Part shown: piece by piece, positions 1-9,349 of the stretch
How positions within the stretch are numbered: position 1 is the stretch's first letter
Layout: every line of letters starts with the position of its first letter
Assembly (NCBI RefSeq): GCF_000003815.2
Contig: NC_049994.1
Location: 6,097,027 to 6,135,591, forward strand
Direction of reading: 5' to 3'
DNA from: Branchiostoma floridae
Taxonomy: Eukaryota; Chordata; Leptocardii; Amphioxiformes; Branchiostomatidae
Length of the DNA stretch: 38,565 nucleotides
The notes under the pieces: model-generated
Told to the model about the DNA's origin: nothing
The model's input: only the letters and a program-made list of their open reading frames with translations
Databases searched by the model: none
Program-made: the position numbers and the translations under genes

Positions 1-483
1 ACCCTTCGGTAACCGCAAAAAAGCGACCCCTTACGATCGGACTTCCGAAATTTTAAACACAATGTGCGTTGCTTTCAACACTTGAGTATCATAGTGAAAC
101 CCGTGGGCAAAAGGTAAAAAGTGAATTGAGTACCCAAAATTACTTTGTAACTTTTCGACATACGAATGAAGGCTCACCTGGCGGATAACCGCTAACCGCT
201 AAGCGAACCCTTCGGTAACAGCAAAAAAGCGACCCCTTACGATCGGACTTCCAGACTTTCAAACAAAATGTGCGTTAATTTCAACACTTCAGTATCATAG
301 TAAAAGCCGTGGGCAAATGGTAAAAAAATGACTTGAGTACCCAAAATTACTTTGTAGCTTTTCTACATACGAATTAAGGCTCACCTGGGGGATAACCGCT
401 AACCGCTAAGCGAACCCTACGGTAACCGCAAAAAAGCGACCCTTTACGATCGGACTTCCGAAATTTCAAACAAAATGTGCGTT
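1..483. repeat. Satellite array, unit about 206 bp (left block)
   Basis: The sequence TTCGGTAACCGC recurs at 5, 211 and 418 (with a TACGGT variant), giving a period of 206-207 bp. Each unit also carries GCGACCCCTTACGATCGGAC, a GTGGGCAAAAGG segment and a short internal duplication, AACCGCTAACCGCTAAGCG. The array is interrupted at 484 and resumes at 1568. Short reading frames here recur in every unit and are not genes. Confidence 0.93.
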
Positions 484-1567
484 CTCTTCTTCGCAAGCTC
501 CGAAGAGAACTATGTTTTCCGACTATTTCACAGACAAGTACACACACCGTTAGGGTAGTGAGCTTACCGTCGGGTAGTGAGCTCACCGTCAGGAGTACGG
601 TCGGGCATTTATTGATTCATCAGACTCAACAACAGGAAAACATCTGTTTTACACATCGGTTCATCAGTGTTGACAACTTCTGTTTACACATTATTGTTCT
701 CATATCTCCTACCCCAAGCATGTCTTGCTACGAGGTGGCGACCGTTAACCTGGTTGCCAAATTGTTGCCATAACAATGTTGCAAAATCAACGACATTGGC
801 GATGAATAAGTAATGCAGATACTTGGAACATCAGCTAAGAGGGAGAATAGCTCACAATGACGCTTACACAACAGCATGAACAACACAGCGACTTGGCTAT
901 ATACATCACTAAAAAGTCAGTAGGTCTAATTTGCATAATTGTATATCAAGCTTAAATTCATAACAGAACGTACAAGAGCTCAGCATGCGCCACACAGGGG
1001 CTAAACTTTGCACACACATCTACTGAATCCCACAAGCGGTCACTCTGTGAGCACAGACAATAGCGTAAGGGGCTGATCTCTCTCAAGATTGCATAGAGAC
1101 TAGGTTAAGATACAACTGAGCTCAAAAGCTATAGCAGAACCAGACCAGACAGTATAAGTAACAACATGAGCGTCTTAAAGTCAGATATGTGAGGGTAGGG
1201 TTGGGTGGGAAATATGACCGTACTCAGGAAGGAGAAGCCACGAATGACCTACATGGGAGATGGGGGAAAGGTCAGAGGGTAAATGGGGTCACAGGGATAA
1301 ACATCATCAGGGTAGGGGGACACGTGACTTGTCTGCTCAGCCGTCGGAAAACTTGAATTCTCTTCTTCGCAAGCTCCGAAGAGAACTATGTTTTCCGACT
1401 ATTTCACAGACAAGTACACACACCGTTAGGGTAGTGAGCTCACCGTCACGAATGACCTACATGGGAGATGGGGGAAAGGTCAGAGGGTAAATGGGGTCAC
1501 AGGGATAAACATCATCAGGGTAGGGGGACACGTGACTTGTCTGCTCAGCCGTCGGAAAACTTGAATT
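484..1567. mobile_element. 1.08-kb composite insertion inside a satellite unit
   Basis: The satellite reads ...AATGTGCGTT at 483 and resumes with ACTTTCAACAC at 1568, which is exactly where the intact unit continues. About 1,084 bp therefore sit inside one unit. The insert has the order A (484-590), B (591-1240), C (1241-1359), A' (1360-1448), C' (1449-1567). The A blocks are near-identical apart from a 17-bp local duplication in the first. The C blocks are 119 bp, identical as far as read, and 208 bp apart. The A blocks begin with a 9-bp inverted repeat, GTTCTCTTC...GAAGAGAAC. No coding capacity was seen. Confidence 0.7.
591..1240. mobile_element. About 650-bp insertion with short inverted ends; paralogous empty site nearby
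   Basis: In the second A'-C' copy, ...GCTCACCGTC joins directly to ACGAATGACC at 1448/1449. In the first copy the same junction is split by 650 bp. The inserted piece carries the inverted repeat GAGTACGGTC at 593-602 and GACCGTACTC at 1216-1225. No clear target-site duplication was found, and no protein is encoded. It is probably a non-autonomous element of unknown class. Confidence 0.5.
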
Positions 1568-2553
1568 ACTTTCAACACGTGAGTATCATAGTAAAACCCG
1601 TGGGCAAAAGGTAAAAAGTGATTTGAGTACCCAAAATTACTTTGGTAACTTTTCTACATACGAATGAAGGCTCACCTAGGGGATAACCGCTAACCGCTAA
1701 GCGAACCCTTCGGTAACCGCAAAAAAGCGACCCCTTACGATCGGACTTCCGAAATTTCAAACATAATGTGCGTTACTTTCAACACTTGAATATCAAAGTA
1801 AAACCCATGGGCAAAAGGTGAAAAGTAATTTGAGTACCCAAAATTACTTTGTAACTTTTCTACATACGAATGAAGGCTCACCTGGGGGATAACCTTCAAC
1901 CGCTAAGCGAACCCTTCGGTAACCGCCAAAAAGCACTCCCTTACGATCGGACTTCCAAAATTTCAAACAAAATGTGCGTTAGTTTCAACACTTGAATATC
2001 AAAGTAAAACCCGTGGGCAAAAGTTAAAAAGTGATTTGAGTACCCAAAATTCATTTGTAACTTTTCTACATACGAATGAAGGCTCACCTGGGGGACAACC
2101 GCTAACCGCTAAGCGAACCCTTCGGTAACCGCAAAAAAGCGACCCCTTACGATCAGACTTCCGAAATTTCAAACATAATGTGCGTTACTTTCAACACTTG
2201 AGTATCATAGTAAAACCCGTGGGCAAAAGGTAAAAAGTGATTTGAGTACCCAAATATCTTTGTAACTTTTCTACATACGAATGAAGGCTCACCTGGGGGA
2301 TAACCGCTAACCGCTAAGCGAACCCTTCGGTAACCGCAAAAAAGCGACCCCTTACGATCGGACTTCCGAAATTTCAAACATAATGTGCGTTACTTTCAAC
2401 ACTTGAATATCAAAGTAAAACCCGTGGGCAAAAGGTAAAAAGTGATTTGAGTACCCAAAATGTCTTTGTAACTTTTCTACATACGAATGAAGGCTCACCT
2501 GGGGGATAACCGCTAACCGCTAAGCGAACCCTTCGGTAACCGCAAAAAAGCGA
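1568..2553. repeat. Satellite array, unit about 206 bp (right block)
   Basis: This continues the satellite of 1-483 in the same orientation for nearly five units. Individual units carry small changes, for example CCGCCAAAAAGC near 1925 and a short deletion near 2255. The array stops abruptly at about 2553, where receptor-like sequence begins, so its end truncates the pseudogene that follows. Confidence 0.92.
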
Positions 2554-2559
2554 CTGATT

Positions 2560-3020
2560 GGAAACAGTCTTTTACCCAAAAAATCACATTGGGGAAGTAG
2601 ATACGGCAGATAAAACCAGTCTTGAGAAAAAAAGGATTCAAAACTTCACCCGTCGAAGGTACAAGGGACTGAGTATGCCGCAATGCAGAAGATTTAGATG
2701 AAAATGGAATTGATGACGACAAGGTTCATAATCAGGTGCCAAAGTCTCATACGAAGCGCTGTGGGAATGATGATACAGATAACACAACTGAACCATTTGC
2801 AATGTCTCCCTATGTTTTTTATGTGCCACAATGTCATCTTGGGGAAGTTAAAATGACAGATAAAATATACTAAGTGCTAAGAAAAAAGTATGTCGAAACA
2901 ATTCAACTGACGAAGGTACACAGGATTGTAAACAGACAAGCCACAATGCAGGTTTAGATGAAAATGGAATTGATGAAAGAGAGCAGTGGTTCGACAAAAT
3001 AATGTACTCTCGTCTTTGAT
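2560..3020 (+). pseudogene. Decayed 3' end of an LRR receptor gene (paralogue of the gene at 6082)
   Basis: This corresponds to the cytoplasmic tail of the receptor at 6082-7854. From about 2643 one frame gives LDENGIDDDKVHNQVPKS and then TEPFAMSPYVFYVPQCHLG, matching DDDMVDNQVPKS and EPYARSPYVFDVPQYHLG of the intact gene. The end, EREQWFDKIMYSRL and a stop at 3017-3019, matches IEQWFDTIMASGL. Both tail modules are present. Frameshifts occur near 2640 and 2870, with in-frame stops near 2670 and 2871. The whole ectodomain and membrane segment are missing because the copy starts at the satellite edge. It is a dead tandem duplicate, not a functional gene. Confidence 0.88.
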
Positions 3021-3410
3021 TTAGTTTGAAATGTGGTGAGTTTCTGACTCAGCAAAGAAAAACAGAAGAATGATCTAAATTCTAAATATGTATCTGTTCT
3101 ACATTCGTTCGTGTTGATGCAATGTCCTATGGCATTAACACAACATATGACATATCAGCAATGTCAGAAGAATGATCTTAATTCTAAATATATATCTGTT
3201 TTATCTGTTCGTGTTGATGCAATATCCTCTGGCATTAGCACACCATATCAGCAAACAATATCATACAATTTCTAGAAAGATGCTTGCGGAAAATCTGAAA
3301 TATGCTGATGGTTTCTTGTGGCGTCAGATACTAAAAGTAAAGTTAATTGCCTTTTAAGTTCGTGTCTTGCACGTGACAAGGCAGATGAGGTAATGATAAG
3401 GCAGATTAAA
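3020..3410 (+). repeat. Duplicated 3' UTR of the receptor pseudogene
   Basis: The sequence stays similar to the 3' flank of the intact receptor (7855-8085): AGAAGAAT..., GAATTCTAAATAT, the AAACAATATxATAxAATTTCT block, and a final GTCTTGC...CATGTAACAAGG-like stretch. It shows that the duplication covered the 3' UTR. An internal tandem duplication of about 100 bp (3067-3166 and 3168-3255) is found only in this copy. Confidence 0.7.
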
Positions 3411-3884
3411 CCTTTTATTTGTTACCCACCGAACAACACCACAGAACAGAAATCTTGTAACGCTAAAAGTATGCCATGCAGATAGAGTTAAGTTCTTTGT
3501 ATGTATGTCAAAGTCTTCATGATGTAGGAATATAACAAATATAACTATTTATCAATATAATTTACTATGGAATATATGTGGAGAATACTGTGTTGCTCAT
3601 ATTGATTAGATCTGAAGAACTATCATGAGCTTAGATATATGGTATATGATACTCGATACTGATTGTATTTATCATATATCTATACATCTATTAAGCAACT
3701 TGATGCATACTATGATAATTATGCGATGTGATAGTGTGATAAAGGATCTATTCTGTACGTTGTATTACGCCGTCCACATCAACATTTAGAAAGTGCAATA
3801 AAGTTGTAAACAATTGTGCCAGAAATATTCATGTTTTTTGCTTCATTTTCCGTAAATATGAGCCGTCTGTTGTCAGTAATGCAG
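3411..3884. other. AT-rich intergenic DNA
   Basis: No coding signal is visible. An AATAAA at about 3797 (GCAATAAAGTTG) could be the old polyadenylation signal of the pseudogene unit. Confidence 0.5.
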
Positions 3885-3965
3885 TAGGACCCGTGTCTGG
3901 GGAGAACTATACCCCAGGCGCGTTAAAGAACCCACCGCACGTGCGATGATGCGGTGTGTGTGGTT
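3885..3965 (+). mobile_element. SINE fragment (3' body)
   Basis: The stretch ACCCGTGTCTGGGGAGA, a CCCCAGGC segment and GTTAAAGAACCC(A/G)CCGC matches the body of the SINE at 17903-18360 (TTCGGGGAGAG, ACCCCAAGCACGTTAAAGAA). The tRNA-like head is absent, so this is a 5'-truncated copy. The sequence to about 4160 may be its diverged tail. Confidence 0.6.
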
Positions 3966-4160
3966 CAAAACCTACAGTACCTTGGTCGCACCTTTGGACT
4001 AACTGTCGTATTGAGGTCACTTGAGTGGCGCCGAATGACAGCTCACTCCAGACCATTGCTATTTAGCCACGCCTATTGTAAGCTCCTCGTAATTCATCCT
4101 GGCTGCGAAGAGAGAGTAGTCGGCCCACCAAATGACATTAATAACAATAACGACGCTTAA

Positions 4161-4749
4161 CAAGACTTCAGTATTTACTTCAGACACATAAAGGTAGTTT
4201 GGTTTGCAAAATATGATTTCTAGATCTGTGTCACTCTGTGGTTGCACTAGTCAACCGGTGCAACTAACTTGCAAAGTGATATGATAAGCTTCCCAGGAGA
4301 GTACTTGCACTGTAGCTGCCCAGAAGCCCCTGTCGGTAAATTTATATGATTTTTTTTTCATGTAGACACAATAACAGACGCAGTTCCAATGCACTCCAGT
4401 TAACAAACTTATGACAACGCCTCCACATGAGAAAGATCAAAATGAAGTCCAACTGACAAGATGGTGAATTTATAAACGTGCTGGATAAATAAATAGACAA
4501 AAGAAATAAATGCCTTCCACGTTACCAGCTCTTATGACGTCATTGCCAGACGAATCATCTCCTCTGTCAAAGCCAGGTGTTACCCACAGGAGGCAGCGTC
4601 TAAGTCAGCCAAAACTTAAGGTAGGGATATTTCTATAAGAAAGTAGAGCATTCTGATGAAGAAAGGGTATAATTCAAGAAATATGTCGATGAACGTAGCA
4701 TGATCAGGGGTTTTCAATTTTGATCAAAGACATTGAATTGTCCTTAAGT
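4161..4749. other. Unassigned intergenic DNA
   Basis: No open frame with family resemblance and no obvious repeat structure was seen on either strand. Confidence 0.4.
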
Positions 4750-4907
4750 ATACATGCTTTTCATTGACGTCACACTAATTATAATTTGAATCCTCCGACG
4801 ACCATGTTGGCGGGTAATTGAATTAAGCAGTAGCATCTGCGTGTGGTTTACAAACGTACGCTGTAATCCAACATGGCGCAGATGACGTCAAATGAAAAGC
4901 CTGTATA
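4750..4907. mobile_element. MITE with about 25-bp terminal inverted repeats containing TGACGTCA
   Basis: The left end reads TATACATGCTTTTCATTGAC and continues to GTCA. The reverse complement of the right end reads TATACAGGCTTTTCATTTGA and continues to CGTCA. CCATGTTGG / CCAACATGG forms a second inner pair. The ends lie in TA-rich sequence, consistent with a TA-targeting element. No protein is encoded. Each arm contains one perfect TGACGTCA palindrome (a CRE-type site). Confidence 0.65.
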
Positions 4908-5050
4908 TAGCACAGCATGCATGTCTATTTTTGAAACAATTTCCAAAGTTGCCTGCACATTAACTTTTTAAAATATATCATCATTCAAGTGTTGAAAAAC
5001 GGCGCTTTATCTTACATAACATTTAAACATGATCATTTGCATAATTTATA

Positions 5051-5266
5051 GTTGACAGCAGACAAAGTCACGAGAGAGACGATTGCCATAGCAGGGATGA
5101 AACGCAGCCCGTGCAATCTCAAACAGAGGCAGACATTTAACCTTTAAACATCATGTTTTTCTCCAGTGTGTATTTGCGGGAGCTGTTACATCATAGTCGT
5201 TATAAAATTCTTCCCTTGCAGTCTCAAAGTGAGGCAGACAATTAAGCTTGGAACATCTTGCTTCCT
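5051..5266. repeat. Upstream flank of the LRR receptor, duplicated at 8312
   Basis: Both copies share TGACAGCAGACAAAG, GCAATCTCAAACAGA, a TTTAACCTTTAAACATCATG block and GACAATTAAGCTTGGAACAT in the same order. Each copy also has an internal duplication of about 115 bp (GCAATCTCAAACAGAGGCAG versus GCAGTCTCAAAGTGAGGCAG). Because the block lies upstream of the receptor here and reappears downstream at 8312, it marks the start of a tandem duplication unit. Confidence 0.8.
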
Positions 5267-5275
5267 TGACTGTAC

Positions 5276-5350
5276 CATTGTAGGGCGTTTTCTGGCACAC
5301 AGATAGGCGCTTGTTGTTCACAGTCCTGGCTGTAGCTTACGCTTTAAAAG
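5276..5350 (+). promoter_or_regulatory. Possible 5' untranslated exon end of the LRR receptor (donor at 5351)
   Basis: GCTTTAAAAG|GTACGTAG at 5341-5358 is a good 5' splice-site match. It lies between the duplicated upstream block and the coding exon. An acceptor candidate is TTCAATTCCTGTAG at 5730. Which acceptor is used, and the transcription start, cannot be read from the sequence. Confidence 0.3.
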
Positions 5351-5730
5351 GTACGTAGATTGCTAATTCAGTCTTAGTCACATTGTATGATCCATTTGTT
5401 ACGGTTGGAACTACAAGATACGTAAAACAGGTCTTTGAAGGCTTTTAGGCATTGATATGGGGCATGATATGGAATCTACTTAGACAACATGGAAGGTTGC
5501 GGAGACAAAAGTGATTAGCTTGAGACAAATTCAAGTTCTTGTTCATAAAGGGTCCAAATGTAAAGCTCTGTATTTTTTTATTGACACAGTCACAATTTTT
5601 CATGTGACAGTCAGTAGGTGCAAAAGGTCACGAACCGTGCAATCTTTTTTTTTCTCACAGTCTTAAGAAAATAAAACGACCCTTTCGCATTTCTTGAATC
5701 TACACCTTATACCTGTTTCAATTCCTGTAG

Positions 5731-5976
5731 GTCACAGAAAGGATTCCACTGAAGAAAACTAACAAGCTCAACATTCAGGGTGTGACAAAAGCAGCTTCAA
5801 TGAAATATAAACCGAACGTTATCACAGGCCCAAGACCACCCCCAGCAAAGAACAGGGCCACCGTGTACCCAGCAGATCCCGTTCCTATCAATGGTCAGAC
5901 TGTCTTACTGGTATTGACTGAACAAGAAGTACAGTCAATGTTGTACTCTAGTGATGGCATACGATTGATGTTGTAA
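5731..5976 (+). CDS. Open segment of unknown function upstream of the LRR receptor
   Basis: A frame of 82 codons is open from a splice-acceptor-like CTGTAG (5725-5730) to a TAA at 5974-5976. It contains the proline-rich stretch GPRPPPAKNRATVYPADP. I do not recognise it. It has no signal peptide or membrane segment. It could be an exon of an unidentified gene, a uORF in the 5' leader of the receptor at 6082, or chance. The first ATG is at 5800. No family evidence supports a specific role. Confidence 0.22.
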   Translation, partial: VTERIPLKKTNKLNIQGVTKAASMKYKPNVITGPRPPPAKNRATVYPADPVPINGQTVLLVLTEQEVQSMLYSSDGIRLML

Positions 5977-6081
5977 TGAATAGATGTTATAGTAGATGTT
6001 GTAAAATAATACAAAAGTTTTAAGTGTAAGCCATTCCTCGAAGTTTTTTCCACGAAGCCAGCATGCAACACTCCAGCCAGC

Positions 6082-7854
6082 ATGTTTGTTGTTCAGGTTG
6101 TGATCCTTACACTTGCAAACATCCCTCATCATTGTGAAGCATCAGCACTTTCGTGGTTGCGATCTCAGGGATGTAACGTTCAGAATCACCCGTTACTCCG
6201 AATTCTCTGTGACAACAAAGGTTTAACGAGTGTTCCGAAACAACTGCCCTCAAACCTAGTGGAATTTCAGCTTTCCAACAATGCCATGACCACGTTTCCC
6301 TGCATTGCACTGCCCCATTTGATCACCATGACCTTAAGAAACAATAGCATCAGGTACTTCCCTTGGTACTGTCTAAGGAAAATGCCAAGGCTATGTCTTT
6401 TGGATTTGTCACATAATCAGCTCTCCTGTGTCAACCTCTATCCTGCTAAGTCTTTTCCGCACAATTCAATACTTGTGGACGTTTCCTACAATAACATACG
6501 CACATTGTCTATGTGCGATGCCGGGTGGAACGCGCAAGTATTAAACGGGTACTATATACAATACGATCCTATCATAACGGACGACCTTTTCCACTGTGAC
6601 TGCAACATAGCTTTGGCCTTTGATTATTGGCAATCGGTAACAGCGAGCTGGTGCCGGATTGGACCATCACCACGCTGTATTAAACTCACAGTAAATAATA
6701 TTACACTCGCCATGTATAGCAACGCGTCTTTGTTCCGTTGTACAGCACATGATTATATAAAGAATTCAGAACGCCGAATGCGTTTTATTTCAGATTGTAA
6801 TTTCCGCTCGAATAGGACATTCCACAATCATTTACTAAGATATCCAAGGAACTGTGATCCAAACATAATCTGCCCCACAGGCCTACATGTCTCTGACGTC
6901 ATTTCTACGTCCTTGTTGTCCCTACCAAAGGGACCGAAACTACAAAAGGCAGAGATATTTGAGATATCTCAAAACGTCACAAGTGATACCTCGACTAGAA
7001 CCTTCAATCATGTGACAGGTATGGAAGAAGGGCGCAGTGCTCACACAGTACCCATGACAGAAACGCCAAAGAATCAGAAGACGTCATCTCCTCAAACCGT
7101 TGCCATGGCATCAGGCTGGATGGTGGCTTCATTAGTAGTTGGAGTGACAGCTTTCCTCTGTGGTGTGGGGTTAGCTGTGTATTGTACACTGGGCAGGAAA
7201 CAATCTAACAACACAACTGCGCAACTTGGCCACGTGAACAACTTGGTGGCTGGACAAGTTGTAAGCAACGTTTTTTATCATCAGGCTACCACCAGTCAGA
7301 ACACCCAGGCTGATGAACAAGAAGGCTGCAGCAATCGCCCGGAAACAGACTCGGATTCTTGCGCTCCTGAAACAAACCCTGACACAACAGAACCGTATGC
7401 AAGGTCACCATATGTTTTTGATGTGCCTCAATATCATCTTGGGGAAGTTGAAACGACAGATGAAACCGGTCGTAAGAAAACAGAAGGTACCAGTATCTCA
7501 CTTGGTGCAGAGGCACAGGCCTTTGATGATGTCGGCCACGATACGGAAGTTACTGATGACGATATGGTTGATAATCAAGTGCCAAAGTCCAATACAGTGT
7601 CCTGCATGAATAAGATTAAAGCTAGCACAATTGAACCGTATGCAAGGTCACCCTATGTTTTTGATGTACCTCAATATCATCTTTGGGAAGTTGACTTGAG
7701 AGATGAAACCAGCCCTAAGAGAAAAGAAGTCCCCAACACTTCAACTGGCGAAGGTATACAGGACTGTGAACAGGCAAGCCACGATGCAGAAGGTGTCGAT
7801 GGAAATGATGATATAGAGCAGTGGTTTGATACGATTATGGCCTCTGGACTATGA
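6082..7854 (+). CDS. LRR single-pass membrane receptor with duplicated tyrosine-rich cytoplasmic tail
   Basis: This is a 590-residue type I membrane protein encoded without introns. Residues 1-20 are a hydrophobic signal peptide ending near HHCEA. An LRRNT-like cysteine region spans about 31-58, and about four LRRs lie at 59-145 (LSNNAMTTFP, LRNNSIRYFP, LDLSHNQL, VDVSYNNI). An LRRCT cap starts at FHCDCN (170-175). N-glycosylation sequons include NNS88, NIT206, NAS214, NRT244 and NVT298. One membrane helix lies at about 346-369, followed by a 220-residue acidic tail. The tail has no TIR, kinase or death domain. It has two copies of EPYARSPYVFDVPQYHL (437-453 and 518-534), 81 residues apart, offering repeated tyrosines that might be phosphorylated (inference). 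The start ATG has A at -3 and precedes the signal peptide. It is probably a surface recognition or adhesion receptor; the ligand is unknown. Confidence 0.87.
   Translation: MFVVQVVILTLANIPHHCEASALSWLRSQGCNVQNHPLLRILCDNKGLTSVPKQLPSNLVEFQLSNNAMTTFPCIALPHLITMTLRNNSIRYFPWYCLRKMPRLCLLDLSHNQLSCVNLYPAKSFPHNSILVDVSYNNIRTLSMCDAGWNAQVLNGYYIQYDPIITDDLFHCDCNIALAFDYWQSVTASWCRIGPSPRCIKLTVNNITLAMYSNASLFRCTAHDYIKNSERRMRFISDCNFRSNRTFHNHLLRYPRNCDPNIICPTGLHVSDVISTSLLSLPKGPKLQKAEIFEISQNVTSDTSTRTFNHVTGMEEGRSAHTVPMTETPKNQKTSSPQTVAMASGWMVASLVVGVTAFLCGVGLAVYCTLGRKQSNNTTAQLGHVNNLVAGQVVSNVFYHQATTSQNTQADEQEGCSNRPETDSDSCAPETNPDTTEPYARSPYVFDVPQYHLGEVETTDETGRKKTEGTSISLGAEAQAFDDVGHDTEVTDDDMVDNQVPKSNTVSCMNKIKASTIEPYARSPYVFDVPQYHLWEVDLRDETSPKRKEVPNTSTGEGIQDCEQASHDAEGVDGNDDIEQWFDTIMASGL
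7388..7800 (+). repeat. Intragenic 243-bp coding duplication in the receptor tail
   Basis: GAACCGTATGCAAGGTCACC recurs 243 bp apart (about 7390 and 7633). The following TATGTTTTTGATGT(G/A)CC and CAATATCATCTT are also conserved. Outside the YARSPYVF core the modules have diverged. Both modules are also present in the pseudogene at 2560, so the duplication predates the locus duplication. Confidence 0.85.
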
Positions 7855-8085
7855 ACCGTTCTGAACTTTTGACTTGCCAAACTAAGCAGAAGAATTATTT
7901 GAATTCTAAATATTCAGGTGTGAAATATTCATCACATTTGTTCGAGGTAATGCAGTGTTCTATTGTGTGTCTTTGTATCCCCAAACAATATAATATAATT
8001 TCTTAAAAAAGATTGCTTACGAAAAATCTGAACTTTACTTATTGCAATGTCTTGCCTTGCATGTAACAAGGTATCTATAAGGCAG
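7855..8085 (+). other. Probable 3' UTR of the LRR receptor
   Basis: This is similar to the sequence after the pseudogene (3020-3410), which supports a transcribed 3' flank carried along in the duplication. No canonical AATAAA occurs within it. The nearest is at about 8746 (TTGAATAAAGTT), beyond the duplicated upstream block. Confidence 0.45.
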
Positions 8086-8119
8086 TTGGCATAGTGAGCA
8101 CCGTTTACAGTAACCACCC

Positions 8120-8142
8120 CACCCCCAAACACACACACACAC
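8120..8142. repeat. Short CA microsatellite
   Basis: An (AC)n run of a little over ten bases within CCCCCAAACACACACACACACG. Confidence 0.7.
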
Positions 8143-8311
8143 GTCTACGAAAATCATAGCACTGTATTATATACAAGTACAGACAACAAATTCCAAACTT
8201 GTGCTGGATAGAGAGTTATTCAGTTTTACAAAATTTATTATGAATAAGTAAGTACGGTTAACATCTACCAAAAAAAGTCACACGATAACATGAACTATTA
8301 AGTTATTCATA

Positions 8312-8529
8312 CCTGACAGCAGACAAAGCCACGAGACAGAATATTGCCATAGCAGCGATGAAACGCCTTCCGTGCAATCTCAAACAGAAGCAGACATTTA
8401 ACCTTTAAACATCATGTTTTTCTCGAGTGTGCCATTACGGGAGCTGTTACATCGTAGCCGTGATGAAATGCTTCCCTTGCAATCTCAAAGAGAGGCAGAC
8501 AATTAAGCTTGGAACATCTTGCTTTCCTT
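8312..8529. repeat. Second copy of the receptor upstream block
   Basis: Homologous to 5051-5266 throughout (see that entry). Similarity stops at GCTTTCCTTA near 8529. No receptor coding sequence follows, so any third gene unit has been lost or replaced by the sequence after 8530. Confidence 0.8.
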
Positions 8530-9310
8530 AAAGCTAAGGGCACAACCCACCGTACGTGCAAATACGTGCTGTCTACGTATACGTGCCAAAACGTGGGCAA
8601 TCTTTTGAGATCCGTAAGTGGTAAGTACCGCCTCCGTACAAACTCGTAGGGAATCCGACGGGTTTTGAATTGGAGCCCGCAGACACGCCGTAGAACTTTA
8701 CGTGCAGGCAAAACGGAATTATGTGCACTTGAGTATTGCTGATTGAATAAAGTTTATTAAAAGCAAACTAATTTCAGTTTTTTTTTCTATTTACGTAAAT
8801 GAGCGGGAACTCGACCAAAGTAAGTAAGTACGTAAATGTATAGATGTACATGTACCATTTTACTTTTTGTATTTCCACGTAAAGTTAATAGTGGAAAGAG
8901 AGGAATATGAATTTGGAAGCAGGAAACGCCCGTGATGCGTATTCGGAAGAACAGGAACTTTATCCGTCCGGATATGTGACAAAACATTTCTTGAGACATT
9001 ATATTGTTAGATGTACAGCAGACTCGAAGTACAAAATGTAATTGCATAACTTAGTGTCGAAATGTCGTCTGAAAATGGTCCAGAAATGAGGCATATCACG
9101 CTTCGTGCAAACTCCTTATTTGTCAGAACATGTGGACATAGGATATGTCCAAAATGTGAGACATATCACGTATTCGGAAACAAGAAACGTTAATGATGCG
9201 TATCTTGAAAACAGGAAAGTCTTGTTTGTCCTGACGTACGATATATCCGGATATGATATGGTACAAATTTTAACATCTTATCCGGACACAGTTTGAATAT
9301 TTAGCACGTC
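8530..9310. other. Intergenic DNA with an ACGT-rich patch; no gene seen
   Basis: 8540-8705 is rich in ACGT (CGTACGTGCAAATACGTGC, CTACGTATACGTGCC), unlike its surroundings. It may be an unrecognised repeat element. Downstream, 8920-8980 and 9160-9250 share scattered words such as GATGCGTAT and GTATTCGGAA, suggesting a degenerate duplication. The short frames lack family resemblance. Confidence 0.35.
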
Positions 9311-9349
9311 CAGAAATATCGATACTTTCCAAGAGTTCCTTTATTTCAA

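Noticed and set aside
1-2553. Several 60-100 codon frames in the satellite
   Set aside because: The same frames recur in each 206-bp unit with disruptive changes, so they reflect the repeat rather than genes.
8412-8711. 99-codon minus-strand frame
   Set aside because: It straddles the duplicated upstream block and the ACGT-rich patch, and the homologous block at 5051-5266 does not keep the frame.
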